A stretch of DNA of 64,000 nt from Paenibacillus sp. 19GGS1-52 (GTDB taxonomy: Bacteria > Bacillota > Bacilli > Paenibacillales > Paenibacillaceae). Shown piece by piece: positions 33,909 to 42,820 of this stretch. The position numbers and the translations under genes were made by a program. Numbering within the stretch: position 1 is the stretch's first letter; the number at the start of each line of letters is the position of its first letter. The notes beneath the pieces were generated by a model. The model saw only the letters and a program-made list of their open reading frames with translations. It did not search any database and was not told the DNA's origin. Where the stretch lies: the NCBI RefSeq assembly GCF_022369515.1, contig NZ_CP059724.1, forward strand, positions 5,766,001-5,830,000, in the 5' to 3' direction.

Positions 33909-35111
33909 GTGAAAAAGGTCTGGCTGCTCGGCTTTGGCTTTTTCAGCATCAGTATTACTTGGAGTCTGTATAACGCGTTTGTGCCCTTTTTCCTGGAAAA
34001 GTATGTGCATAGTGTGGCCCTGATCAGCTTCATGATGACCATTGATAATTACTTTGCCTTGTTCCTGCAGCCGTGGATCGGCAATCGCAGTGACCGCACA
34101 ACCACACGTTTCGGGCGCAGAATACCTTATCTGATGATTGGAATGCCTTTGGCTGCTGTGCTGACCTTGTTAATCCCGTTTCACACTGGTCTGTTCACGC
34201 TGCTGCTATTCATGATGCTGATGAACTTGGCCATGAGTCTGTACCGCTCGCCGACAGTCGCCTTAATGCCGGATATCACCCCCGATGCTCAGCGTACGAA
34301 GGCTAACGGGTTGATTAATTTCATGGGTGGATTTGGCTCGATCCTCGCTTATGGCGTGGGTTCCATCCTCTATGATTCTAACCCGGCGCTGCCGTTTATC
34401 GTGGCGGGTCTGATTACTCTTTTATGCTTATTTATCGTCTCACACTTCATTAAAGAAGGCCGGGACGGCGTGAATCAGGAAGGTGTCGCAAGAACTGTCA
34501 AGCCTTCCCACATCTCCTTTAAGAAGCAGCTAGACCGAACAACGGTACTTCTCTTGGCAGCGATTTTTTTCTGGTTTGTTGCTTATCAAGGTGTGGAGAC
34601 CCTCTTTACTCTCTACGGCAAACATCACCTCGGGCTAAGTGAAAAAGCGGCCTCTTTCTCCCTAACCTTCTTCTCGCTGGCTTTCGTACTGTTCGCTATT
34701 CCGAGCGGCTGGCTAGGTGGACGTTTCGGGAAGAAAAAAATCATAATCATCGGTGTATGCGGTCTTATGACTGTGTTCGCATTGGTAGGGTTTGCACAAA
34801 ACTTGTTGTTCCTACGGGGCTTGCTGCTGATTGGCGGAATGTTCTGGGCCTGTATTAATATCAATTCCTACCCTTATATTGTGGCAACGGGTACTGAGGA
34901 GAGCATTGGCACACGAACAGGGATGTATTATCTGGTATCTTCACTTGCAGCAATCAGTTCGCCTCCCTTACTTGGCCTACTGATTGATCTGCATGGTTAT
35001 TCTATTTTGTTCTACTGTGCAGCGGCCAGCATGCTAATTGCTTTACTCTGTCTGCTCCTGATGAATGGAGGCAAAAAAACAGTGAAGACGCTCCACTCCT
35101 CAGGCGCATAA
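33909..35111 (+). CDS. MFS transporter (SLC45/sugar-cation symporter-like)
   Basis: A 400-residue protein with 12 predicted membrane segments, starting at GTG eight bases after AAGGAGG. Conserved blocks are FFLEKYVHSVALISFMMTID, FLQPWIGNRSDRTTTRFGRR (a motif A-like loop with extended D-x-T-x-T-R-F-G-R-R, typical of SLC45 and GPH-like carriers) and RSPTVALMPDITPDAQRTKA. It could take up glycerophosphodiesters or sugars; pairing with GDPD favours a lipid-headgroup-type substrate, by inference only. Confidence 0.85.
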   Translation: MKKVWLLGFGFFSISITWSLYNAFVPFFLEKYVHSVALISFMMTIDNYFALFLQPWIGNRSDRTTTRFGRRIPYLMIGMPLAAVLTLLIPFHTGLFTLLLFMMLMNLAMSLYRSPTVALMPDITPDAQRTKANGLINFMGGFGSILAYGVGSILYDSNPALPFIVAGLITLLCLFIVSHFIKEGRDGVNQEGVARTVKPSHISFKKQLDRTTVLLLAAIFFWFVAYQGVETLFTLYGKHHLGLSEKAASFSLTFFSLAFVLFAIPSGWLGGRFGKKKIIIIGVCGLMTVFALVGFAQNLLFLRGLLLIGGMFWACININSYPYIVATGTEESIGTRTGMYYLVSSLAAISSPPLLGLLIDLHGYSILFYCAAASMLIALLCLLLMNGGKKTVKTLHSSGA

Positions 35112-35132
35112 TACACCTGCATCTATTGTTCC

Positions 35133-35984
35133 TTATCTGGCCTTAAAGTTGTCAAACCATCTGGCATAACTGCCGCTAGTAGGTGGCTTATAAACGGTAT
35201 AACGACCCGTTCCCAGCTGTTTGGCACTGTACATGGCTGTATCCGCTTCTTTAAGTAACCGGGAACGCTCAACCTTGCCATGACTCATAGTAATACCTAT
35301 ACTGGCCGAGACAAAGAGATTATGCTGCTCCAACTGGTATTGGGTAGTCGTTTTCTCCAGAATCCGCAAGGCAAGCTGCTCGGCTTCTTTTTGGCTGCAA
35401 TGCTTGGCGACAATCACGAATTCATCACCGCCCACTCGGAAGATGTGCCGCTTCCCTTTGCTGGAGAATTGGCTCAGCTTGCCTCCGACTGCCTGCAGCA
35501 GCAAATCACCTACGTGGTGGCCCAGGCTGTCATTGATCGCCTTAAAGCGGTTTAGATCCAGGAATAGAACGGCCAGCTGTTCATTTTCCTTGCAATGGTC
35601 CCAAAAGTGATCCATGCCATTTTTATTCAACAAGCCCGTTAAAGCATCTTTATAAGCCAGCTCTTTCAGTTGATCTCGTTCCGCCTGTAATATCCGCAAG
35701 CGATAGAACAGGAACAACACAATCACCAAAGTCAAACCGTATACCAGCAAAGGAAACAATAGATTCCCTTCAGCCAGTCCATACCCTTGAAGTGACAGTA
35801 TGCCTAGCAAATGCATCGACCAAACTCCTGCACAGACTACAATAATGACGAAGCTGGTGCGCATGGCTCTGGTTCTTGGAGATTTTGAGGAGATGTCGCT
35901 TAATAGCCAAAAAACTGAATAAACAGTTACTGCTGCGATGAGAATTGAGCATACCGTCAGTATATAATGTTGGACTTCTTCCAT
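35133..35984 (-). CDS. Membrane-bound GGDEF diguanylate cyclase
   Basis: A 283-residue protein. Residues 1-100 hold about three membrane helices, with WSMHLLGILSL (55-65) resembling one MHYT repeat, a putative metal/redox-sensing motif. Residues 105-275 form a GGDEF domain: YKDALTGLLNKNGMDHF, FLDLNRFKAINDSLGHHVGD and RVGGDEFVIV (GGDEF at 185-189). The active-site loop is intact, so it should make cyclic di-GMP. There is no RxxD inhibitory site five residues upstream (the region reads SSKGKRHIF), so product inhibition is not expected. It is convergent with the MFS gene. Confidence 0.87.
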   Translation of the reverse strand: MEEVQHYILTVCSILIAAVTVYSVFWLLSDISSKSPRTRAMRTSFVIIVVCAGVWSMHLLGILSLQGYGLAEGNLLFPLLVYGLTLVIVLFLFYRLRILQAERDQLKELAYKDALTGLLNKNGMDHFWDHCKENEQLAVLFLDLNRFKAINDSLGHHVGDLLLQAVGGKLSQFSSKGKRHIFRVGGDEFVIVAKHCSQKEAEQLALRILEKTTTQYQLEQHNLFVSASIGITMSHGKVERSRLLKEADTAMYSAKQLGTGRYTVYKPPTSGSYARWFDNFKAR

Positions 35985-36165
35985 CTTTCATTCGCACTTC
36001 CTTTTTGCAGGAGAATATGTTCGTTAGATAGGAAAGTGCCCTTCTAATCCCTAATCTACTAATAGTATGTGACCCGTCTGAAAATGACAACTACCAAGTA
36101 TTCTAAGCAACTGTATAATAGTCATACTCTCATTAATGCTGCTGTTAGAAGAAAGGATGAGCAAA

Positions 36166-36693
36166 ATGGGCAATAGGCATTGGATAGGGTTTGATCTCTC
36201 CACCTTCTGGGAGGATTCGGATTATTTCACTAGTCCCGGCCCGGTTACGGCAGAAATCATCTTGAATGCGGAACAGCTGCTGGGCTATAGGCTTCCGTCC
36301 TCTTATATTGAACTAATCACTAATAAAAACGGGGGCAGCCCGCTTAATGACTGCTTTCCTACGCTCACCTCAACTTCCTGGTCTGAGGATCATATTGCGA
36401 TCTCGGGAATTTGCGGCCTCGGCGGACAGTGGGGTATCGACTCGGATGATCTGGGTAGCCGCTTTATGATCGAAGAGTGGGGTTATCCCAACATTGGGAT
36501 TGTGGTCTGTTCCTGCCCGTCTGCAGGGCATGATGCTGTAATGCTAGATTATCGGGAATGTGGTCCGGATGGAGAACCCTGCGTCATTCATGTTGACGTT
36601 GAGGTAGATGATGAACCAAGGATTACTTTTCTGGCGCAGGATTTCGAAGCCTTTATTAGAGGGCTGATTAATCAAGAGGAATATGATAACTAG
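36166..36693 (+). CDS. SMI1/KNR4 (SUKH) family protein
   Basis: About 175 residues from the ATG at 36166 (AAAGGA eight bases upstream). It matches the SUKH fold: VTAEIILNAEQLLGYRLPSS then YIELITNKNGGSPLNDCFP, ISGICGLGGQWGIDS, SAGHDAVMLDYRECGPDGEP and FLAQDFEAFIRGL. SUKH proteins often neutralise polymorphic toxins in contact-dependent systems, though many are solitary. No toxin gene is visible in the window. It ends in a terminator. Confidence 0.85.
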   Translation: MGNRHWIGFDLSTFWEDSDYFTSPGPVTAEIILNAEQLLGYRLPSSYIELITNKNGGSPLNDCFPTLTSTSWSEDHIAISGICGLGGQWGIDSDDLGSRFMIEEWGYPNIGIVVCSCPSAGHDAVMLDYRECGPDGEPCVIHVDVEVDDEPRITFLAQDFEAFIRGLINQEEYDN

Positions 36694-36741
36694 GAAGAAA
36701 CTAAGCTGCTGAAGCAGCCGGAACAGTAAACAGCCAAAACA

Positions 36742-36775
36742 AACGGCCTGTCACTCCTTAGAGTGGCGGGCCGTT
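36742..36775 (+). terminator. Terminator after the SUKH gene
   Basis: Hairpin AACGGCCTGTCACTC with GAGTGGCGGGCCGTT (loop CTTA), about 15 pairs including G-U, followed by ATTTG. It lies 49 bases after the stop. Confidence 0.8.
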
Positions 36776-36892
36776 ATTTGTTGCATGTTCCAACCGCGAA
36801 CATCCATATAAAAATGTGCATCAATTACCAATCCTTAGGTATAATGGAATAAATGCTTATCTGAATATGGAAAAAGAAACAGGAGGACACAC

Positions 36893-37429
36893 ATGGATAG
36901 TTCTAAAGTTGAACAACTTCTTGAGGATGACTTCGTAGGTTTTTGGCCAAGATTGCTGATTTCGCTAATTGACGGGGCTATACTTATAGGTCCGATCTAT
37001 CTACTTAATCGATGGGCAACATCTCTAGTGAATACGTGGCATTCGGAAATACCTATTCTTATCCCTTGGCTAGTCTATATAGTCTATTATGTATATTTAG
37101 TTTCTAAATTTGGGGGAACCCCAGGCCGTTTACTGCTGAGAACAAGAATTATTGATGCAAACGGGAATTATCCAACGATAACTCAGGCGCTACTCAGATA
37201 CGGGTTTTACATTATAAATTTTCTCTTTACCGTGATAACCACCTTTGCTTCCCACGGGGCAGACCAGATCACTGTGCTGAATTTCTTGATGACCTGTGTC
37301 TTCATCATAGATGGGCTATTTATTATTTTCATGGTCCGCAACCAAGCGCTCCACGACAAGATGGCCGGAACCTATGTTGTTTATAAGTCGGGGCTGGACT
37401 ACGCGGAAGCCGTGCATGAGCGTTCATGA
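36893..37429 (+). CDS. RDD family membrane protein
   Basis: A 178-residue protein with three to four membrane helices and the RDD domain: FWPRLLISLIDGAILIGPIY (Arg-Asp core), YLVSKFGGTPGRLLLRTRII and LHDKMAGTYVVYK near the end. Some RDD proteins are sodium/proton antiporters; most are uncharacterised. An ATG follows AGGAGGACACAC. The following two genes are in the same direction with short gaps. Confidence 0.85.
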   Translation: MDSSKVEQLLEDDFVGFWPRLLISLIDGAILIGPIYLLNRWATSLVNTWHSEIPILIPWLVYIVYYVYLVSKFGGTPGRLLLRTRIIDANGNYPTITQALLRYGFYIINFLFTVITTFASHGADQITVLNFLMTCVFIIDGLFIIFMVRNQALHDKMAGTYVVYKSGLDYAEAVHERS

Positions 37430-37462
37430 AAGCAATATACCCATACATTGAGGTGGCGGAGC

Positions 37463-38158
37463 ATGCCAATACGAACCAAGAATAAACGAAAGGTATGGAT
37501 GACTTCCGGAGTGATTTTGGCCTCTGCCCTTCTGTTCTACGCATTTATATTTGTGAATGATAAACCGGGTGGATTAGCAGATTGGCGGATGTCACGCTAT
37601 ATGGGACTAAACGGTATAATTCAAATCCCCTTAGGCAAGACCCCTGAAGACGCTGTTCAACAGTTTCGAAATTATCCATCGATGCAAGTCATTCACCGAG
37701 AACCTGTAGACGGGGGCATTCTTCTATTCATTAAGCGATTTTATCAAAAAGATGGAAAAGATCTTCAAGTAGAGTATGCTCGAAAAACATGGCTCGGCTG
37801 GAAGTGGGGTTGGGGTGGGGGATATGGCATCGGTGGATCTTTACAAACTAAGGCTGCGTTAAATTACATGAGCATACCTGAAGTAGAAGGGATCTTAACG
37901 CCTTTCCCGATAGTGTTCGGGGATGTGCTTAATCCATCGATTAACAAAGTAACCGTCGAGATCAAGGGCAAGGACACAGGTAACTATGAAGCAAAATTGA
38001 CTGACCTAAACATTGAGAACAGGATCTGGTTCGTCTTGCTCCCCTCGGCAGATTACACTTCTTTTGAGATCAAAGGATTTAATGCAGAAGGGAAACTTAT
38101 AGCTTATAAAACAGTAAGCGATCTGCGAGACAGTGGTTCGATAGATCTTAGTGATTAA
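37463..38158 (+). CDS. Hypothetical membrane-anchored protein
   Basis: About 231 residues from the ATG at 37463 with GAGGTGGCGGAGC upstream. One N-terminal membrane helix (VWMTSGVILASALLFYAFIF) follows a basic leader (MPIRTKNKRK), so the rest is outside. Features are an IPLGKTPEDAVQQF segment, a Trp/Gly-rich strip TWLGWKWGWGGGYGIGG and a C-terminal beta-rich part (VEIKGKDTGNYEAKLTDL) like a small Ig-type domain. I do not recognise the family. Confidence 0.65.
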   Translation: MPIRTKNKRKVWMTSGVILASALLFYAFIFVNDKPGGLADWRMSRYMGLNGIIQIPLGKTPEDAVQQFRNYPSMQVIHREPVDGGILLFIKRFYQKDGKDLQVEYARKTWLGWKWGWGGGYGIGGSLQTKAALNYMSIPEVEGILTPFPIVFGDVLNPSINKVTVEIKGKDTGNYEAKLTDLNIENRIWFVLLPSADYTSFEIKGFNAEGKLIAYKTVSDLRDSGSIDLSD

Positions 38159-38210
38159 TCAGATCGGAAGATAGATTTTTGAACAAACAACTTCAAAGGA
38201 GTTTCCGGTA

Positions 38211-38720
38211 ATGAAGAAAATCTCAATGATCCTCTTTTTCATCTGCTTTATTGTAACGGCTTGCAACTCAGATACAGTCGATACACCTCGCTACGAAGGC
38301 AAAAGCCTAGTAATTGGCCTTATAGGAGACGCTCCGAACGTAAGAGAAAAAAATGTGGACTTCAAACAAATAACATTTAAGCAACTAGAGGATCTTTCAC
38401 CCGACTATGACGCCATTTTCATTATGAAGGAGTATCTAAGTGAGGCTGCAACTCAGAAATACGCAAAGGTATATAAAAATGCCGGGATTCCTTTTTTCTT
38501 CATAGAGACTACGAAATCATATCTCCCTTTTATAAACGAAGAACTGTCTTATGAAGACGCTCCAGATCTTTCATCAGATACCTATGCCACAGGCTACTAT
38601 CAATCGGATAAGGAATTTCAATATTGGGGTTATGGGTTATACAACGATAAAGTGAATGAATCTAGTATTGCGGATGTCTACACACGAATTTTTACAACGA
38701 TGGAGTCCTTGGAAAAGTAA
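38211..38720 (+). CDS. Hypothetical lipoprotein
   Basis: A 169-residue protein with a lipoprotein signal (MKKISMILFFICFIVTAC, Cys18). The mature part reads SLVIGLIGDAPNVREKNVDF then KQITFKQLEDLSPDYDAIFI, resembling a small Rossmann-like or ABC-binding fold. The function is not recognised. AAAGGAG precedes the ATG. Confidence 0.7.
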   Translation: MKKISMILFFICFIVTACNSDTVDTPRYEGKSLVIGLIGDAPNVREKNVDFKQITFKQLEDLSPDYDAIFIMKEYLSEAATQKYAKVYKNAGIPFFFIETTKSYLPFINEELSYEDAPDLSSDTYATGYYQSDKEFQYWGYGLYNDKVNESSIADVYTRIFTTMESLEK

Positions 38721-38751
38721 CAATTATTTCATAGAATGGGGAGGTTAAAGC

Positions 38752-39285
38752 ATGCTTTACGTGGTTAGACACGGGCAAACCGATTTGAACAAAGAAGGAA
38801 GACTTCAAGGAAGACTCGGTTTGCCCTTAAATGAATATGGGATCCAGCAAGCGGAACGTTTAAGAGATCATCTAAAAAACATAAAATTCGATTATGTTTT
38901 TTCCTCTCCACAGGAAAGAGCTATTCAAACAGCGGAGATCGCCACGGGTGCAAGCGCAATAATTGATCGGAGATTGGATGTTTTTGATTTAGGTGAAGCT
39001 GACCGATTATTAAAAGGTGAAGTCAAAATGGTCGGAGTCGTTCCTGATTCTAGTGTGTATAAAGGCGTTGAAGAAATCCCTAACTTTATGAATAGAGTGT
39101 TTGCCTTTATGCACAACCTTGAACGTGAATATGGATCTACAAAAGTGAATATTCTCGTGTCTGGACACAGTTGTACAACGGGGTGTATTGGGGCTTATTT
39201 TGAAGGTATCCCTGAAGATCAGAATATTCTAAGATTCTCCTGCGATAATGGACAATATAAAAAATATATGTTCCAATCAACTTAG
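38752..39285 (+). CDS. Histidine phosphatase family protein
   Basis: A 177-residue phosphoglycerate-mutase-like phosphatase with the catalytic VVRHGQTDLNKEGRLQGRLG (phospho-acceptor His7), FSSPQERAIQTAEI and the second His in VSGHSCTTGC. ILVSGHS has GHS where typical members have SHG. This deviation may tune the activity. The substrate is unknown. Confidence 0.85.
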   Translation: MLYVVRHGQTDLNKEGRLQGRLGLPLNEYGIQQAERLRDHLKNIKFDYVFSSPQERAIQTAEIATGASAIIDRRLDVFDLGEADRLLKGEVKMVGVVPDSSVYKGVEEIPNFMNRVFAFMHNLEREYGSTKVNILVSGHSCTTGCIGAYFEGIPEDQNILRFSCDNGQYKKYMFQST

Positions 39286-39336
39286 ATTCACGAGATACTT
39301 GGTTAGACACACACTAATAAAAGAATGAGGGATACT

Positions 39337-39804
39337 ATGAATGAGTTCGTGTTCAAACAACTGGAATTTATACGCCAACTAACAATCAAGGCTGTGGAGG
39401 GAATATCAGAAAGCACTCTAGATATTATTCCAGAAGGTTTTAATAACAACTTGAGATGGAATTTGGGACATATTTATTTGGTTCAAGAGAGGTTTGCCTT
39501 TCATTTTGCTGATGAGCCTATGCACTTACCTGAGAACTTTACTCGATTATTTGCTAATGGTACCAAACCCGCCGATTGGAACGAAGAAACTCCGACGCTT
39601 GAGGTATTACTTGCGATGCTAGCAGAGCAACCCAAACGTATTCAGGAATCCTTACATCATCGCTTAGAGGAACCAGTGAACAATCCATTTACAACAGGCA
39701 GTGGTTTAACTTTAAGTACGGTAGGAGAATTCTTAAGCTACACTCTCTATCATGAGGGGATGCATTTTAATACGATAAAACTATTAAAACGATTCGCAGG
39801 TTAA
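39337..39804 (+). CDS. DinB family protein (YfiT/DinB-like hydrolase)
   Basis: About 155 residues from the ATG at 39337 (GAGGGATACT upstream). It has the four-helix DinB fold with the three-histidine metal site: LRWNLGHIYLVQER, FSYTLYH-type EFLSYTLYHEGMHFNTI. Members are thiol-dependent enzymes or DNA-damage-inducible proteins of unknown function. Confidence 0.82.
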   Translation: MNEFVFKQLEFIRQLTIKAVEGISESTLDIIPEGFNNNLRWNLGHIYLVQERFAFHFADEPMHLPENFTRLFANGTKPADWNEETPTLEVLLAMLAEQPKRIQESLHHRLEEPVNNPFTTGSGLTLSTVGEFLSYTLYHEGMHFNTIKLLKRFAG

Positions 39805-39848
39805 TGCCATCCTTCCGTAGATTTGTCCCGCTTTCAACTATTTTGATT

Positions 39849-39892
39849 AGCGTGAATTTGTGCCTCTAATTCGGCCAATTTCACGCTTTTTT
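39849..39892 (+). terminator. Terminator after the DinB gene
   Basis: AGCGTGAATTTG (39849-39860) pairs with CAATTTCACGCT (39876-39887), 11 of 12, followed by six T. The rest of the 384-base gap to 40188 is AT-rich and then the G-rich repeat listed next, with no gene. Confidence 0.8.
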
Positions 39893-40064
39893 AGTATTTA
39901 CATGAGAATAATGCTGTTAATTCTACCATTTTGGGCCGAATACACCCTTCCTCACTGATTTAGAGGCATAAATGTCAGTTAAATCACTTCCACAACTTTA
40001 ATTTCCTTAATTAACAGCAAAAATGTATGCTAAATTCAAAACTCTGGTCTCGGCGCGACGAGGA

Positions 40065-40182
40065 ATTCCGGTTCCGGTTCTGATTGCGGTTCCGATTGCG
40101 GTTAGGTTAGGTCGAGTTCAGGTTCCGATTCGGGGGTAGGGGCGGAGGTGGAGGTTCCGAGGTTCCGAGGTTCCGAGTTCCG
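40065..40182. repeat. Degenerate GGTTCC/GATTGC tandem repeat, G-rich on plus strand
   Basis: Copies of GGTTCC occur seven times within about 115 bases, first spaced by GATTGC-like units (GGTTCCGATTGCGGTT), then as GAGGTTCC repeated three times. A GGGGGTAGGGGCGGAGGTGG stretch lies between. It ends seven bases from the stop of the minus-strand response-regulator gene, so it is in that gene's 3' region. Confidence 0.8.
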
Positions 40183-40188
40183 CCCCCC

Positions 40189-40938
40189 TCATTTCCGATA
40201 ATCCTTCGGCGTACAGCCGGTAACTTGCTTAAAGATACGACTGAAATAGAATTGATCTGGGTAGCCAACCCGTTCTCCCACTTCTTTGACCGATAGGCTG
40301 CGCTGGTGGGTTAGCAGGTACTGTGCCTCGCTGATCCGCAGTGCCAAGAGATGCTTCGAGGGCGGATCTCCCGTGTGTTTGATGAATATTTTGCTGAGGT
40401 AGGAGGCGTTGAAATTGAATTGTTTGGCGATTCTCTCCATGCTCAGCTCCTGATCAAAATGATCGCGAATATAACGCTGCACCCTCGCTACAATTTCTTC
40501 ACCTGGCATGCCTGGCAGAAGGACATCCTCCAGATTAGGCTGCAGGCCCGATCGCTCCTGTTCGATTTCCTCATGAACGGATGACAGCACCCGTCTGAGT
40601 TCATGCTCCGAAATCGGCTTAAGCAAATAATCATTGACGTTATATTTCAGCGCCTGCTTGGCATATTCAAATTCCGCATAACCACTTGTGATGATAGTGC
40701 GGATACGCGGATATTTCAGGGAAATCGTCTTAATCAGCTCCATTCCATCCATGATCGGCATCCGAATATCCGTAATCAGCAGGTCCGGCTGCTCCTTACG
40801 GATGAATTCCAGCGCCTCCTTGCCATCCTGAGCGGCAGCAATTACTTTGATTGTACTGTCCAGGCTCTCTATCTTCCTGACCATATTGTTGCGGATGAGC
40901 TCCTCGTCTTCGGCTACAATGACCTTAATCTCCCTCAT
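40189..40938 (-). CDS. Response regulator with AraC-type output (YesN-like)
   Basis: About 249 residues from the ATG at 40938, six bases after GAGGTGG. Residues 1-120 form a receiver domain (VIVAEDEELIRNNM, LLITDIRMPIMDGMELI with the phospho-acceptor Asp, TSGYAEFEYAKQAL, DYLLKPISEHEL). Residues about 150-249 carry two AraC helix-turn-helix motifs (SMERIAKQFNFNASYLSKIF, VKEVGERVGYPDQFYFSRIF). The gene overlaps the end of the histidine kinase gene only at its upstream site, so the two form an operon. No target transporter is adjacent. Confidence 0.9.
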   Translation of the reverse strand: MREIKVIVAEDEELIRNNMVRKIESLDSTIKVIAAAQDGKEALEFIRKEQPDLLITDIRMPIMDGMELIKTISLKYPRIRTIITSGYAEFEYAKQALKYNVNDYLLKPISEHELRRVLSSVHEEIEQERSGLQPNLEDVLLPGMPGEEIVARVQRYIRDHFDQELSMERIAKQFNFNASYLSKIFIKHTGDPPSKHLLALRISEAQYLLTHQRSLSVKEVGERVGYPDQFYFSRIFKQVTGCTPKDYRK

Positions 40939-40954
40939 GTTGTCCACCTCTTCC

Positions 40955-42799
40955 CTAGATGCTTCCTCCAATAGTTACAGCTGCTCCACCCGTCGAAAGA
41001 TTATGAATACTGAACTGCGCCCCGTCACCATAAGTAAGCTTCAGGCGGATGTAGATATTCAGCAGTCCCATACCGTCAAGCTGCAAGGCGGGAATATTAT
41101 GGTTCTTATCCATTTCTGCAATTCTGGAATGAAGCCGCTGGAGACTGTCTGCTGAGAATCCAGGTCCATTATCGGACACCGTTACACTCCAGCTGTTACC
41201 TTGCAACTGGCCTGTAATTCGGATGTCCCAAGGCGGCTCAAACTGTGTGGCGAATTTAAGCGCATTCTCCACCAGTGGCTGGACGATTAGCTTAGGAATC
41301 TTAAGATCAAACATCTCTTCATCCACATCGAAGGAATACTGGAGCTTGCGGCCATGGCGGATACTGTTGATTTCCAGATATTTGTCGGTATGCGATAGCT
41401 CGGTCTGCAGATTAACAGAGGACTGGTCAGACGAGAAGTAGCGCAGGAAATCCGACATGTTCTCGGTCATGGCAATGATTTGCTGATTCATATTCTCCTC
41501 GGCCATGACATGAATGGTGGCAAGTGTGTTGTACAGAAAATGCGGATTCATCTGGGATTGCAGCGCAACGAGCTTCGCCTGCATTTCCTGAGATTGGGCG
41601 AGCAGCGACGTCTCCATGGATTCCTTCAGACGTTCGCTCATTCTTAAGAAAGACCAGTGCAGCTGATCCAACTCATTTAAGCCGCTGTTCAACTCCATGG
41701 ACGGTGATCTTCCCGAGCCTAGATTATCCGGCCGAATGCTGCGGATCGTACGGTGAATTTTCAGGATAGGCTGAGTTATTTTTTTGGCCGCAACAAAAGA
41801 GAGCAGAATTGCAAACAACAGCAGAAAGATCGCCAGCAGCACTATTTTTTGTGTAAAGGAATTAAGTGGAATAAAAAGCTTGTCCTCGGTCACAATAATG
41901 ACCGTATTCCAGCCTGTATAATCGGAATGCTGGAAGGAGAGCAGCGCTTTCTCGCTAGTTAGGGGATCAACATAAAAGGAATGACCTTCCCCCTTGGCCT
42001 GGAATTGCTTGGAAAGATTCATTTCATACTCATACTGCGTGGCGGCGGCATTCAGTGGGAAGATGATGCTGCCTGATTGATCGTACACTAGAATTCGTTC
42101 CTGATAAGTACTGCGCTGAGTGTAGTTAATAATGCTCTTCAGGATCAGATTATAATATTGCTTCACTTCGACAATGCCCATCGGTGAGTTATAGGTATCC
42201 AGAAACAGCCGGAACATCGAGATCGTATACTGGGGATCTTTTATCGAAATATATTTGGAAATCGATTTATCCAGTATCGGACCTTGTATATACTTACCTC
42301 CGTCCAGGGCCACAACCGGTTTATACCAGGGCTTCTCTCCAGGAACGTAAGCGCTCTCACTATTATCAAAACCATTGCCATATACTTTTCCGGTTAAGTC
42401 ATAGAGATATAGCTGCTCCACCGGACGTGAGGGACCAATCGCAGCGGTGAGGATATCAGCTAGTTCCTTGGCATACTCCCGGGAAGTAGAAGGCACAGGC
42501 ATTTCGGAGCTTTCCTGCACCTTCACTCCACCCTGATCAGATAAATATTTCTTGAACTGATCCTTGATCAGGCCAGAATAAATCACATTAAGCGATACAT
42601 TGTTCATCTTCTGAATTTCCGAATCGGTCTGTTCCTGCAAGGACTTACCCATATTCACAATATAACTAGTAGCATTCGCACGCAGCAAATTCGACGACCA
42701 ATGGTAGAACCACAGGACCAGCACAGTAAACACCACAATAATGATCAGAGAATAGGTCATAAACAGCACAGACTGTATATTCTTGAATTTATTCCGCAT
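40955..42799 (-). CDS. Sensor histidine kinase (YesM-like)
   Basis: A 614-residue membrane kinase. TM1 is about residues 11-31 and TM2 about 295-318, enclosing a Cache-type sensor domain of about 260 residues (DLTGKVYGNGFDNSESAYVP, EKPWYKPVVALDGGKYI). A HAMP linker follows, then the HisKA_7TM-type box MNPHFLYNTLATIHVM with the phospho-His, and an ATPase domain with PKLIVQPLVENALKF and SDNGPGFS. The YesM group pairs with AraC-type regulators and often senses sugars, but the ligand is unknown. An ATG follows GGAGGAGC. Confidence 0.9.
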   Translation of the reverse strand: MRNKFKNIQSVLFMTYSLIIIVVFTVLVLWFYHWSSNLLRANATSYIVNMGKSLQEQTDSEIQKMNNVSLNVIYSGLIKDQFKKYLSDQGGVKVQESSEMPVPSTSREYAKELADILTAAIGPSRPVEQLYLYDLTGKVYGNGFDNSESAYVPGEKPWYKPVVALDGGKYIQGPILDKSISKYISIKDPQYTISMFRLFLDTYNSPMGIVEVKQYYNLILKSIINYTQRSTYQERILVYDQSGSIIFPLNAAATQYEYEMNLSKQFQAKGEGHSFYVDPLTSEKALLSFQHSDYTGWNTVIIVTEDKLFIPLNSFTQKIVLLAIFLLLFAILLSFVAAKKITQPILKIHRTIRSIRPDNLGSGRSPSMELNSGLNELDQLHWSFLRMSERLKESMETSLLAQSQEMQAKLVALQSQMNPHFLYNTLATIHVMAEENMNQQIIAMTENMSDFLRYFSSDQSSVNLQTELSHTDKYLEINSIRHGRKLQYSFDVDEEMFDLKIPKLIVQPLVENALKFATQFEPPWDIRITGQLQGNSWSVTVSDNGPGFSADSLQRLHSRIAEMDKNHNIPALQLDGMGLLNIYIRLKLTYGDGAQFSIHNLSTGGAAVTIGGSI

Positions 42800-42820
42800 A
42801 TGCTCCTCCAGCTAAGTAGA

